A DNA stretch of 64,000 nt from Lingula anatina (taxonomy: Eukaryota > Brachiopoda > Lingulata > Lingulida > Lingulidae). Shown here one piece after another: positions 41,970 to 54,800 of the stretch; the stretch's first letter is position 1, and every line of letters begins with the position of its first letter. The notes under the pieces are model-generated. The model was not told where the DNA came from. It was given only the letters and a program-made list of their open reading frames with translations, and ran no database searches. The position numbers and the translations under genes were made by a program. The DNA is taken from the NCBI RefSeq assembly GCF_001039355.2, contig NW_019775508.1:240595-304594 (forward strand). Reading direction: 5' to 3'.

Positions 41970-42706
41970 ACCAGACGCATCTCTCATTCGAAACTGACTA
42001 AAATTATTATTATTATATGGGCGTATATACAAGGACCGGTACATGTACACCTTTATATTTACACATCATTGTGGCAAGTAAAACTTCTGATGGACTAGGA
42101 AAAAGAAAGGGGTACCCGCCCAGCAGCCTTCGGACTTGTCTGGCCAAAAAAGTTGTAACACTTCTTCACAAAATTAGGTAAAATTAGCTTGGACATAAAG
42201 AAATTCGTAGTTTTGTATAAGGAAGAGCTGAGCCCAGCACAGCATGCTGTTAGAGGCGTACATGGTCGTGTACTTTGTGAATGAGCCCGCGCCAAAAATT
42301 AAAATTGATCATTTGCACGAAGAATAAGTACATGTAGATAATTTTAAAAATCGACTTACTGTACATTAATGAAATTTATTCATAAGGATTTGCTTGGCTG
42401 CGCCGCAGGCAACAACGCTTTACTTGCGGTAAATCTACTAAATTCTACGAAGACATATTTTGGATAGAGACGGCATCATGGAATGTTTCGTAAGTTTGGT
42501 CGACCCACATCCACTGAAAACGAGCCGCCTTCATCACGTACCTGTTGACGATAAGGTCACATGATCATAACATGGAGAGTTAGCTTGCAGACCAGATCGG
42601 CGTGTCCTAAGCTCAAAGGCCACACTCACATTGATAGTAGCGTGGCTGCGTTCTTCAATGCACCTGCGTCCCCTCACAGATAAACAGGTAGTCGAACAGC
42701 GCAGAA

Positions 42707-45430
42707 ATGGAGGCCTACGTCAATCTCATCCAGACGTACAGAGGAAGGGACAAAATGATTCGCCTGTGCACGTATGCAGCCACATTCTTGAGTGGTGCCT
42801 CTCGTGGAAAATTGGCAGAAAAGTTTGGGGCCCTCGCAATCCCACTCGGGAAATGTCGAGTAGTCCTGAGGCTCTTTGACGATCTCCCTATGATACTCTA
42901 TGCAAGGAAACTAGGGCTGATGAAGCAAGTAAGGTCAACTGAACACACCTGTATAAATTACCTTTCATCTGCATTTCTTTATTGCACCAGACCGCACGCT
43001 ACAGCCGCTTTGGTGAATGCATATATTTGTTTGTGTTATATAAGATAAGGGTCATATTACATAAAACCCATACCCTGTATGTTCCTCTATGGTATAGTAT
43101 GCTATCACTGAATCACAGTTGATTTCACAGACTAATACAGACCATATGTTTTAATTTTACCAGAAGTACTGTACACATGTACAGGTAGTTGTAGTCCAAG
43201 GCTAACATCTGTCTTAATATATCTTTCCAGAGTTATGAATATGTCATGCACTTTATTTAACTTTTTCATTGTATGTAGTGTGCAATATTATGTGACTGTA
43301 AAATGATATGGCATGTAAAGTGAAGAAGTATTGAGTAAACAATGATAAATTGTAGGAATAAACACTTTCAGCAATAAAAAGTTGGGTGATTTTATTCCTA
43401 CAGTATAAACGCACAGCACAAGGATTTTTTTTTTGGGGGGGGGGGCTATTTGAGTTTCTGACTCCTGCTAAACATACAGATAACTGGATAAGTATATTGT
43501 GCCACATGAGCAAATTCGTGTGCATATAAATGCACATATTAACAGACTGTATACATATGTATATGATGCTTTTATTGCATATTCAGTTTATTCAGAATGG
43601 TCAAAATATTTTTGAAATATGCATTTCACACATGTACACTGTAACACAGTTTTAAACATAGTTTGAACACTAAACAATTAATTCTGTCAGTGATTATTTG
43701 TATAGGGGACCAGTTTGTGAATCTAGGTCATTCTATGAATGTGTTCAGTTTTTGACCCAAGCAGGTATATGAATAGAATGTTGTTATGATGGATCATAGA
43801 TAATTTCAAAACTTGAAGTCAAAATGTGGGGAATATAGGTCTTGATAAGAAGGTAAAAAATAAACATCCCTGCATCTCATCTGTACAAACACCTCATTTA
43901 ACACAATATTTCATATTAATGGGCATGATTCATTATAACACAATGACATCCACTGTGTAGTAAGTATGTATGTTATAACAAATATATTATAATATGATTC
44001 CAGGAAAAAAACCTGTTGCTTCAGTTACTTGGAGTTGCCCAGAACATTGCCAATTTGTGCTACTTCCCAGTGGAGCACATAGCATTTGGAGGAGACCTGA
44101 AATTGTGGGATGTGAACTCTCCCAAGTGGTGGACGACAGGCATTGCAATATGGGCCACTTCACTTATTACAGGCATTCTCAGGTCAGGAGATGGAGAAGT
44201 ATCATATCCAGTTGAAGGCTCATACAGTACACATTAGATCTTAACATAAAAATGTTTTTTATTTTTTTATTTGGAAATTTCAACAATCTTCCCCTAATCA
44301 TAATACTTTGTCTTATCTGAGATTTGAGGAAATTAAGATCTGCAAATGCTCTCTGGAGTTCTAAATCAAATTTTCCTGTTGTCGGTTAAATTCACAAATC
44401 TTTACAGCCATAACTGGTACGTTAGTGTCTCAAAAATGAGAAATGTAAAGAATTGCATTTAAAAAGGGACAAATTTCCAAATTTCAGAAGTCTCATAAAG
44501 ATTATTTTGCTGAGACAGGAGAGGCACAAGCTGGCCAGGGAACAAGGTCATGAGGGAAGGTAAGACCCCATGTGGCATCTTGCCTTATGTTGAACAAGGT
44601 CACAGGGGAAGGTAAGACCCCATGTGGCATCTTGCCTGATGTTGAACAAGGTCACAGGGGAAGGTAAAACCCCTGTGGTGTCTTGTGTGATGTTGAACAA
44701 GGTCACAGGGGAAGGTAAAACCCCCTGTGGTGCCTTGTGTGATGTTGAACAAGGTCATGAGGGAAGGTAAAACCCCCTGTGGTGTCTTGTGTGATGTTGA
44801 GCAAGGTCACAGGGGAAGGTAAGACCCCCTGTGGTGCCTTGTGTGATGTTGAACAAGGTCAAAGGGGAAGGTAAGATCCCGTGTGGTGTCTTGTGTATGT
44901 GATGTTGAACAAGGTCACAAGGAAAGATGAGACTTCATGTATCAGCTACAGGAGTAGACAGTAATGTGGCTTTTTTTAGGATAAGGAAAAACTATTTAGG
45001 TTAAAAGAATGGGAGTCTATGTACTTATTTTCATGCTGTGAAAGATGAACATATATGTAGTACCTGTTCATAAGGCACTAAAATAACAAGCTCCTGTTAA
45101 AAATCCTGTGCATTACTGTTGTTTAAATTATTATTGTCTAGTGACTACTTGTATCATTACCATTCTGAATCAGTGGTTACTTCCAGAGAGGACCCAGACC
45201 TGTCTTCCGTGCCAAAATTTTCAGTGAGGAAACTGAAGAAAGAAGAACTCGATGAAATCCTGGCCTTCTTCAAGAATAGTTTTGATCTTCTGAATGCTGT
45301 GAACTGGCTCCCCAAGGGATTCCTGTGGGCTGGGAAGTTCAGCACCATGCAGTCTGGACTCTGGGGATTGATTTCTACCAGCATAGGGCTGTATGAACTC
45401 TACTCACAGGCCAAGGAAAAGACCAGTTAA
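42707..45430 (+). CDS. PEX11G: Peroxisomal membrane protein 11 gamma
   Basis: There are three exons: 42707-42928, 44004-44182 and 45187-45430, giving 214 residues in frame with GT-AG junctions (phases 0 and 2). PEX11 proteins sit in the peroxisome membrane and drive its elongation and division. Recognisable blocks are MEAYVNLIQTYRGRDKMIRL, KCRVVLRLFDDLPM, QNIANLCYFPVEHIAF and a glycine-rich last stretch (GLWGLISTSIGLYELY). The gamma type is inferred from the LFDDLPM and WWTTGIAIWATSL segments and the length. The start has a good context (AGAAATGG). The gene is convergent with CPEB1, whose stop lies 3.3 kb away. Intron 2 carries a minisatellite full of donor-like words. Confidence 0.9.
42929..44003. 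other. PEX11G intron 1
   Basis: It runs from CAA-GTAAGG to TTCCAG. It contains a T-run followed by a G-run near 43425-43446; nothing coding is seen. Confidence 0.6.
44541..44940. repeat. 52-bp minisatellite, about 7.7 copies, in PEX11G intron 2
   Basis: The unit starts AACAAGGTCACAGGGGAAGG and continues TAAGACCCCATGTGG. There are seven full units and one partial, differing at a few bases, one with a 4-base insertion. Nearly every unit holds GAAGGTAARA on the PEX11G sense strand. Confidence 0.9.
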
Positions 45431-45611
45431 GATACGGTCTGAAGTAACATTATGATATGCAGTGTTGTATACGGTTTGTGTTGAAAAGCAAAAAGCAGAC
45501 AGCTGATGCTGGAACTGATTCACTGGAGATGGGTCCAAGGATTTCCATCTGGACTGGAATACCAGTTTTAACAATGCATTTTATCTTGAATATTAGAGTT
45601 TAATATTATTA

Positions 45612-45617
45612 AATAAA
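45612..45617 (+). promoter_or_regulatory. Candidate PEX11G poly(A) signal
   Basis: The first AATAAA after the PEX11G stop codon, in an A/T-rich stretch. The cleavage site itself is not determined. Confidence 0.5.
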
Positions 45618-48107
45618 TTTATTATCTACAAGAAAAGATGCACACAAGCAGACTCATTTGGATTTAGAAGGCAATCTTAAAAGTATACATGTTTAAAGAT
45701 TTCTCAAAGTCATATTTTTGCATCTTATCATCCTGCAAAACTATTTTTCTCTCTTAATATTTTCAGACCTAAGAATATTAAAAAAAAAAAAGAAAAGAAA
45801 AGCTCATGATATTGATGTTTCTTTCTGAAATGTCAGGAAAATATGTTGGCTTAAATGAATAATGATTAAGTTATTTAATTAGAAATGGCACAAAACACAG
45901 AAGCACAAGGAAAGGTAGAGTATTTCATGAGTAAGAGAAAATGTTTTTTTCCTAGAGGAAAATCTAGTACAGAATACCATCATGCAATGGTAACAGTGTC
46001 TGCTACTTGACTTATTTTATGAAAATCCTCAGCAATAAGCGGAATGTAAACAAAACTGGTTTCTTTGGTATCATTTTATGGATTTAATATATTAACCTGT
46101 GATGATGAATTTAGAGGAAAAGAATGTGCCAGACATATTAATTGTGAATTAATATAGTTAACTATACTTTTTGCATACTACGATTAATAGTATAGGAAAT
46201 AAGTTACATTTGTTTAATGGAGACTGCGTATAAATTTGTAGCTACGTCTCTGAAAACTTGCAGCATGCTTTATTTTTTTAGATAATAATTTTTCTACTTT
46301 AACATATCATTGTTAAATAATGAGTTAAAAGTAAAAAAAAGAAGTGGATAAGGTAAACAAGTAATATTGCATTCAATATAGAGCACTTTTGTATGTGAAA
46401 GTTCTTAACGGTGATCTCCGAGGCAGTTTTGCAGTTCATATTAAATGGACTCTAGAAGTATGCATCAGTCTAGGTATATTTTGTATCAGAATAAAATTAA
46501 TAACAAAATTTTACCAGAAAAATGCATTTTGAGTGTCATTTTGGAGAAATGAATTCTGAGTGGGCCTCAAGCAAATTTTGGAAAGGTGAGAAAACTTTTC
46601 AAATTGCATAAGATAGTAAATGCAAACCCCTGAGTGATTGATAAAATTGTAGCATGCCTGTATCCGTCATATAACCAAGACTAATGCTGCAAATTTATAT
46701 ATTGAATGGAAGATAGTTTGCCTTCGGTTAATTTTTTTTTTCCAAAAACGATTATGGCAGTTTGAAATAAGTTAATTCAACTGTAATTCACAAAAATCTA
46801 TTCAGTAATTGATTAGTTTGAATTAAGTGAATGTATAAAATCAAACAAAAATATGTTTGCTTCAAAAAACTTTTATTGGCCAAAATAGAAATGTGAAAAT
46901 AACGCTGAAAGAAAGAAAGGATGAATAAAGTTTAACAAAAATAATACAATTTTATATTAGTAAGTTCATTGTTGAATATTTTTTTGTTTTTTTTTTCATT
47001 AATAAATGAGTGCAGAAAAATAGCTCCTCACAAACTGTAAGGTTCAAGTTCATTTACCGAGGGACATTGCAAGGTTAGTTTATCCGTCATGATCCATCCG
47101 ATTAGGTAAGCAACCATTTATTATACTACCGACCATATCACCATCAATTGCCATCTTAAACTGATGTTCCACTAAATGTTAATCATTATCTAAAATTCCT
47201 GATCAAATATAAAAACAATTTCTTGATCACATCTCTTTTCTGTAAGAACATCATTCTACAATATTCACTTTTCTTTTAAAAATAATAATAACCAGACTTA
47301 TTTAACTTGTGCATCATATATACTCATCAACTAAATTGCCCCTGGAGAGAAAGAACAAGTGTAAAATCCTATGCACAAGTAAACTAGAGTTTCCACTTAC
47401 TAGCTTCAATAATTTAAATAATCAATAGAATTTTGACATTATATAAAAAGACAGACTGATTGAAAAGAAATAGAACTTTCAGAACTGCATTGTTGAATGA
47501 AGAATAGGATAAAAGAGAACAAGTATATTAAGATCTTGAAGAAATGGTAAAATTTGAGAATTCAACATATTAAGATAAAACATGGGGCTTCTCTCAATTC
47601 AACAATTTGCTGTAAAATGCACTTCCAAAATAGTAAAATCTTTTTACTTGGTTAAATCCATCATCAATTATCCACCATTCCAACTACTGATCAATTTAAA
47701 TCAATCAAAAGAATAAACCAATCATTATTCTAATTATAAACTTGATTAATACTTATAGTGCAAGTTAATAATGATAAAAAGTTACAAATTCCTAAAACCA
47801 AACTAACATTAAGTATATCCAATAATAATCTACCTTCTAGTAACTTTCACAACAGAACCGGAATGAAACAACTCCAAATGGAGTCTTATGCTCAACTCAG
47901 TGCGTGTTATACATATAATACTCTGTGACTGTGTGTAAATGGTATATAAATTTTAAATAAAACTGTAAAAATCAACAAAACATATTTAGTAGCCACACAA
48001 ATGTGGTCCAAAGTTTGGTGAAGTGTAGCCTCCCTCAACAATAAAAATCATGAAAAAGAAAATGAGGATTTTCCACTCGTTGGAGTAAGAACCATAATAT
48101 CTTTACA

Positions 48108-48273
48108 TCAAATACTTGTTTCTTCAAGTTCTCCATTTCTCAAGGTATAAGAGGTTCTTGTGTCCTCATCCTCCAGTATTGGTGTCCACTTGTTGCACAT
48201 TTCCCAACTGAACAAAGACAGGGAAACAACTCTTCCAATTTGACATCTTAGGAGTGGATTTATAACTGCTCTC
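48108..48273 (-). other. Possible CPEB1 3' untranslated exon
   Basis: An acceptor (GTTTTCAG then GAGAGCAG) lies 416 bases downstream of the CPEB1 stop. Just after that stop is a donor (ACCAG then GTATGA, 48679-48680). Together they allow a 3' UTR intron so close to the stop that it should not trigger decay. The 55-codon frame here has no recognisable protein. Confidence 0.3.
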
Positions 48274-48689
48274 CTGAAAACCCCCAAAATTAAATACATT
48301 TCATAATGTTAAAATTACAGCCGAGTCCAAACCTATTCCCATCACTTTTTACAAAGATCACATGGACAGGTTCAAATAAATTTTCTGCTCTTTATACTCT
48401 TACCTTGTGCAGGAATTAGACAAACTATTCATAAGTACTTCAAATCCAGAAATGATTTTGGGTTGCAAGAAAAAAGCCGAAAGAAAGGGCTAAGTGACTG
48501 TACAACAAAGGCATCTGCGGTCCATTATGGTGGAAAATGGACAACTGATTTCTGATTCAAATAAATAACTTAAAAAAAAGATGACTATATGTCAGCAAAG
48601 TCCACCTCAAGTTTATTCTAAATGAATGAAATATGACTAAGATGTACATAAACACACATTTTGATGACAATTCATCATACCTGGTACGT

Positions 48690-48896
48690 TCATGTGCAAG
48701 TCCCAGCAGCCACAGATGTGCCCTTGCTGTTTCTCATCAGAGGTTTGTGGTTCTTCAATGTGTCCAGGGAATGCTGCCATTGCCAACAGGAACGGCAGTA
48801 GTAGCGGAAACACTGCAGGTCACGACAGAAGTATGGCCCCTGCTGAATGTTACACGTGCTGCACATAGAATCTTCTAAGTAAGGATCAATCTGAAC
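48690..48896 (-). CDS. CPEB1: CPEB1 last coding exon: ZZ zinc domain
   Basis: Starts [20 protein letters not shown] and runs through [19 protein letters not shown] to NHKPLMRN. The Cys and His ligands of the ZZ fold (CSTC, CRDLQC, CRSC, and two late His) are all present. The C-terminus extends twelve residues beyond PLMRN and ends at TGA (48690-48692). Confidence 0.95.
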   Translation of the reverse strand, partial: VQIDPYLEDSMCSTCNIQQGPYFCRDLQCFRYYCRSCWQWQHSLDTLKNHKPLMRNSKGTSVAAGTCT

Positions 48897-51800
48897 CTGA
48901 GGAAACAAAGTATTTCTGATCATAGATAAAATCACTATTTTCAAATACTGTGTTCAAAACAAAAGTACAAATTCATATTTTGTTAGCCTGAGGTTGTAAG
49001 AATGATTTTCAGTGTGCTTGGATATTCCCTATCTTCTCTACTGCAATGTCTCACAAGTTTACCATATTTCAAGAGGCAGAAATACACGTGCTTCCATGTT
49101 TGAATACTTGTGATAAAATTCAGGTGTATCTTATTTATATAAAATCTAAAGTCTTCACTAAAAGAAGATTTTAATTTTACTGTCACATTAATTAACAAGC
49201 TTACCTTTTTTGTAAACTTAGGGGTCTTGATTTCTACAAAAGCTGCCTGCACAGCCTTCATGTAACTTTTGTGGACACTGAAGGTCACTCGACCAGACCC
49301 TAACAATAATCAAATTCAACTGAATTAAACGCTTCAAAAATTGGTTAAAATCATGTCATGGGGGGAACCAATGCAAAATACCAAAGCCTTACTAAGGACA
49401 GAGAATGCAATATACAGAGAAGATAACAGTTAGTTACTGTCAGAACTTACCAATGGGATACTTGTATTTGTCTGTGTCTATCCCAGCATACACCACATTT
49501 CCAAACAGGTCATTCATAATTGCCGCCAGTGCCTCTGCATTCAACATCCCATGGAGAGCTCCAACAAACACTGTTTTATTTGGGTCCAGGCGCTGGGAGG
49601 GTTGGCGTACATAGTTGCTGTCACTGAGAACCCAGGGAATAACCTGCACCTATACGTAAATCCAATTAGTGATAGACATTATGTTCCTTTACTTTACAAA
49701 ATTTCATCAAATAATTGTAAATCGAGATCATTAATTTGTGAAATCAGAACTTTGTGAGCTGTACCTTATCAACTGAACCGAATTATGTTTTGAAAAGGCT
49801 CCCATTGAGTATCTTTGTTACCCATGAAATTTTTTAAGTTCCAAGATACATAAATGTTTTTATTGTTTAGCACAATGCCTGAGGCAACCCATTTCATGAA
49901 ATGGTCATAATACTCTGTGATTAACGGTTTTGAACTCGCATCCAATAAGATATGAATTAAGTTTTATTTACTTTGATTTGTGAATTGATGATTTTATTTC
50001 CAGTGAACAGCTAGATCACCCTCCCCCCATGGGACCCTCTGATTTTTCAATGTTCAGTCCAATCTTATAGTATATAACACACATTTTATATTTGATTTTC
50101 AATGAAAAACTACAGAACATGGTAAGGATTTTTTTTACAAGAAAATGGAAGGAAGTGTAAACAATGTATGCCAGAAAATGACTGACATCAACCTGAGAAC
50201 ATAATCCCTACCTCTTTACTCCTCATTCTGCGGCTCGAGATCTTGAAGTAGTACTCGCCTCCATTAGAATAATCATGAGTGCAGGACTGCAAAAGAGCCT
50301 TGACTGCCTTCTCATTCTCAAACAAGATATACACATATCCTGGGAACACAACACAGGGAATGTTCTGTTATGTGCATGTTAAATCTATACAAAAAATAAT
50401 TTTGGTGGTATCATTTATGGTGAAAGACAACAAAACAAGATTGTAAGAAACAGAGCAACCAACAAACATAATTTCAAGACTGCTTTAATTGCTTAGTGAT
50501 TTTTTTCAAATACTATGACAAAACTGCAGATGGATCCATTCTAATATAGATTATGTGCAGAAAATCTTGGAAGTAAAAAAGGTGACAAAACAGCCAAACT
50601 GTAATAAAGAAGCTTTCATTTCCCCTTGAAGTAAAGTTGTACGGTTATGTAAGACAGCATTGCCAAGATGTTCAGTGTGATATAAGGGATTTTTCTAGAA
50701 ATTTACAAATTTTCCTGAAACCAGACTTATTAAGTGGAGACAGTCCTGACTGCTTAGAAGACTTGCTTTAATACAAGGGGAAAATGAAACATCTTTACCA
50801 AACTTAAGGCAGCAGAGTTTGTTTTAAGCAATTAACACAGCAATGCAAGGAAAATGAAAGCACCTTTAAGCCATGTCCCTCTGCCAGAGGAGCGTGGATG
50901 CTTACCATCCTTCCCTGGCCACTCTATGCGTATAGGACCGAATGGTTTGAAGGCTGACTGGAGACCAGCTACAAGGATGGGATGAGTAATTTTAAACTCT
51001 TAGTGTCGCAATATATACAGACCACTAATTTACAAAGGCAATACTTTTACACGTTCAGATTCCAATTTCAAAGGATTATGTTAATATTAACATGATCAAC
51101 AGTTTCATATCTTATTCCTAATATTTCCTGTAAACCACTGCTTAATTTTTCAACTATATTTTTGTTTATTCAGTGCAGATATTTTAATTCCAAGCACGTA
51201 AGAAAAAAAAAAAAAAAAGAGAAACACTATACATAAAAGAAGCCTCTGCAGAAGTTGTCATCAAAGTGCCATGAAATAACTCTGGTGAGACTCTTGCTAA
51301 TGCAATTAAGGTGAGCAGATTAAAATGCCTCCTCTTGTTTCCAACACACTTCTATTATCACCAGCATTTCCACATTGTACTCAACACAAGAGGCATGGCA
51401 ATTTATTAATAGGATTGCATTCAGCAAGAGTCCCCACAGAGTTGGATAGATTTACGTAGAATGATAGTTTCATTGAGAATGAGCCCGAAGACATTCTCTC
51501 TTAAATAAAATGAGATTTATATTTGAGGTAACATCAAAAATAACAACATTTTCTCACTTTCAGTGATGTCCCAAGGAACCCCTCCTAGGAAAACCTTGCA
51601 CGAGTAGCTTGGGTTTTTGTACACCTTTGGGGGTAACTGACCGCTCCATGTACAGGTGGCTTCATAGAGAGCTAGAAATAGGAATTTTAAGTTCAAAATG
51701 CTCATCTTCAAATATCTTTTCAATGAGGAAAAACAACATGGCAGTTTTTTCCAAAAAGAGCTACTGCAGATCCATTGCTTCATATTATCTTACCAAACCT

Positions 51801-54800
51801 TTGCTATGCATTTGGACTATAGGCACATTTTTTAAAAATTGTAACACTTTATAATTAGTTGACACATCTTAATCTATAACTGTATTATCATAACATTGTA
51901 GAATAGCCTTATTAATTTCAAGGATTTTAAGTTTTTGAAAGCTATTCATTTAAGAAATGATTTGCATAAATTAATATTCATATAGATTAGATCTTATTCT
52001 TACAAGCAGCATTCCTGTATAACCTTGCTGCCTTCTCAATAGAATAAGGATCTGAACTGTTTGTGGAAAACAGGGAGTTCACAGACTGCCATCTTTTATC
52101 AGACAGCAGATCAGTAGACTGTGGTCCAGGACTTTCCTCTCTAGAATTAGGAGGACATGGCGGCGAGCGCATAAAGTCTCCACCTTGGAGCAGGCGCGTG
52201 AGGTCCACTTGCTGAGGCTGCTGGGGAGGAGGGGAGGGCGACATGGGCCCTGCAGCTGGGGGGCCACCAATGTGGAGGGAATTCTGAAATCATGAATCTG
52301 AAATCTTTGAGGAATCAAGAAAAGAGAGACCAAAAGTATATTATAATGAAATCATTCTTTGTTTAAGGAACAGGATTTTTAAAAAACTTATATCAATTTT
52401 GTACCATACCATGAGTTCAGTGAGAGGATCTGTTGCACTTCCATCACTGCCAAGTCCTGAAGTGTCAGAGTCACTAAATGGTGACGGGGAACGTGTCAGA
52501 GAGCAGCGGGATGTATTGCCATAATTCAACATCGGAGAATTCAGACCACTGTAATCACTGTAAAAAATATTGGCAATAAAATGCTTTTTAACCTTTAGAG
52601 ATTGGCTACTTGAAATCAGGAGCGTTGACAACATTTTAGAAAAAAAAATCATCCTTCACTTTAAAATCAGATCCAACATCCCAAGTGCTATTATGACCTT
52701 TTTTGATCAGTTATGTAAAAGGTAGAAATCCACAGATTGGCTAAAAGTTCCTGTGGTTGCTAAACAACGATCCAACAGTTATGCTTTTTGCAAAGTCTGT
52801 AAATTGTCACACTACTAACTCTTTCTTGAAATTGAATGACACCTAAAACTTTCCCCAAGAGGATGGCATTATTAAGAAGACGATATAGCTGACCTAGACA
52901 AAGAAGATCCCCTCCTCTCTGCAGTGATGGCCCTGAGCATTCTCTGTGGTGAGTTAGTCAGGCATTCCAGCGTTCTATTTGATATTGCCCCTGGCACGTG
53001 AACCCCATGGTCCTGGCTTTTGGAGTAGTCTAGCAGTCCGCCATAGCCACCATGATGGCGATTTAACATGGGAAGGTTCACATTGGAGACAGGTGGAAAT
53101 GGGTGAAATCCTGGCAGGAAATGTGAAGTAAATTTTTATATTAGATACAATGGGAAAATGTCATTTAAAAATAAATTTGTGTGAAGTTTATAAAAATCTC
53201 AAAATGACTATCAAAACTTTTGTCAACTAGTGTGCATGCCATACTTTTTAAATGTCATTTTAGTGTGTATGATTTATTTCTTAAATGTTACTTGCATAAG
53301 TTCAAAAGTTGCTACTACCCAAATAATGTCTGACAACAACCACAATGACAAAAAAAAGTCACTCCCAAGTTACCTGAATATGAGAAGGTGTTTGGAGACT
53401 GTGGAGCTGGAAAACCATACCCTGAAAATAAGAGCTCTGCAGTGGACATGGCAGGCATGGCAGCCATATAGGATGGGTCTGGAAGAAAAATGCACACACA
53501 TAGCAATTTTGCATTAACAGACAGATTAAGCTTTAAGTAAAAATTATGTCAAATTTTCAAAAAGCAAAAAAAGTCAGGCTTTGAACACTCTAGACAAACA
53601 ATTCATTAAATTTTCACCAGACACCAATTGAAAGTTCTCCTTGAAAACCAGGTTCAATTTACCTCTTATCTGTTCTTGCTGCTGTGGCAATGTCAGTCCC
53701 GCAAGACTGTTCAGATCGAGGGAGTTTCCTAGCAATGCATTTATACTCTTGAAAATCTCTGCATTGGCTGATAAATATTTTTCATCAGCTTGAGATACAG
53801 GGTTTGGATTATACTCCTGTTGATGCTGGAAAATATTTAAAAATAGAGTAACTTCGGGTAAACTAGCAGCATTTGGAAATTCCCATGCTTACCTATCTCG
53901 CAAACCTTTCCTAATTCAGATCTTTTTAGATTTTAAAAAAACTCAAATATAAGTACCTGACATTGATATATATTTCCATCTAAATGCGCAGGAAGACATG
54001 GCCAGTCACTTAGAACTGATTTAAATTACAATTGAAATTAGAAATGGTATAAAATATCAAATCCAAGTGCAGTAATGGGTCAAGCTATATTTGTGTGCAG
54101 GAGAAAATTTTCTTTTTTGTGGAAAATTTGATTTGGTGGGGATATCTAAAAAAGGATACCTTAAAACCCATTATAACTGCTAAAATCTGGAACAGAAAGT
54201 GACCAGGGAGAACTGACTCTGCTGGTTGTGAATGTGAGGTATGTTGGTACCATGGCACGATGGGAAATTAGGCTGGGGTCCTCAATTAATCTTTTATTTG
54301 GTAAATTAAAACCATTATTTGAAACCAAGGCAAGTGCTTGCATAAGAAATATTCCTATAGATAAACAGTATGAAAATTAGCCTCTTTTTAAGCAATCCAC
54401 AGTTGATATGGTGACAGATTACTTCACATTATTAAGCAGCCAGTCCTTTCAATATCTTTTGTAGAAGGTAATCAATGTCTTAAAAGATTTTCTGAGCTTG
54501 AGAAACAAGAAAAAAAAAGCAAATACCATGTAGATATGGGAATCAATATCTGAACTTTCAATTTTATCAAAAGAGTTCATTACACAGGCAATGAACCACA
54601 GCTGAATGATGCAGCCGAAAATGAAGGGCACCTCCACAGGTTTTTATGGTTTTTGCTCCAAAAAGTACTATTACATGTATTGTACAACCATTTTAAAAAC
54701 TTATAATGGGGCACAGAAAAATTCATCGTTTTAACTGATTATATACTTATGATAGCATTTTCTAGTGAACAGATATCCTTGGTAGATCTATGCTACACTA

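Larger units (their letters stand above)
45431..48689. other. Between the convergent PEX11G and CPEB1 stops
   Basis: This holds the 3' ends of both genes. AATAAA at 45612-45617 is a plausible PEX11G poly(A) signal, about 180 bases after the stop. No gene is seen between; the minus-strand part nearest CPEB1 is probably its 3' untranslated region. Confidence 0.6.

Noticed and set aside
44541-44940. CRISPR-like look of the regular array in PEX11G intron 2
   Set aside because: The units are contiguous 52-bp tandem repeats without distinct spacers, in an animal intron: a minisatellite.
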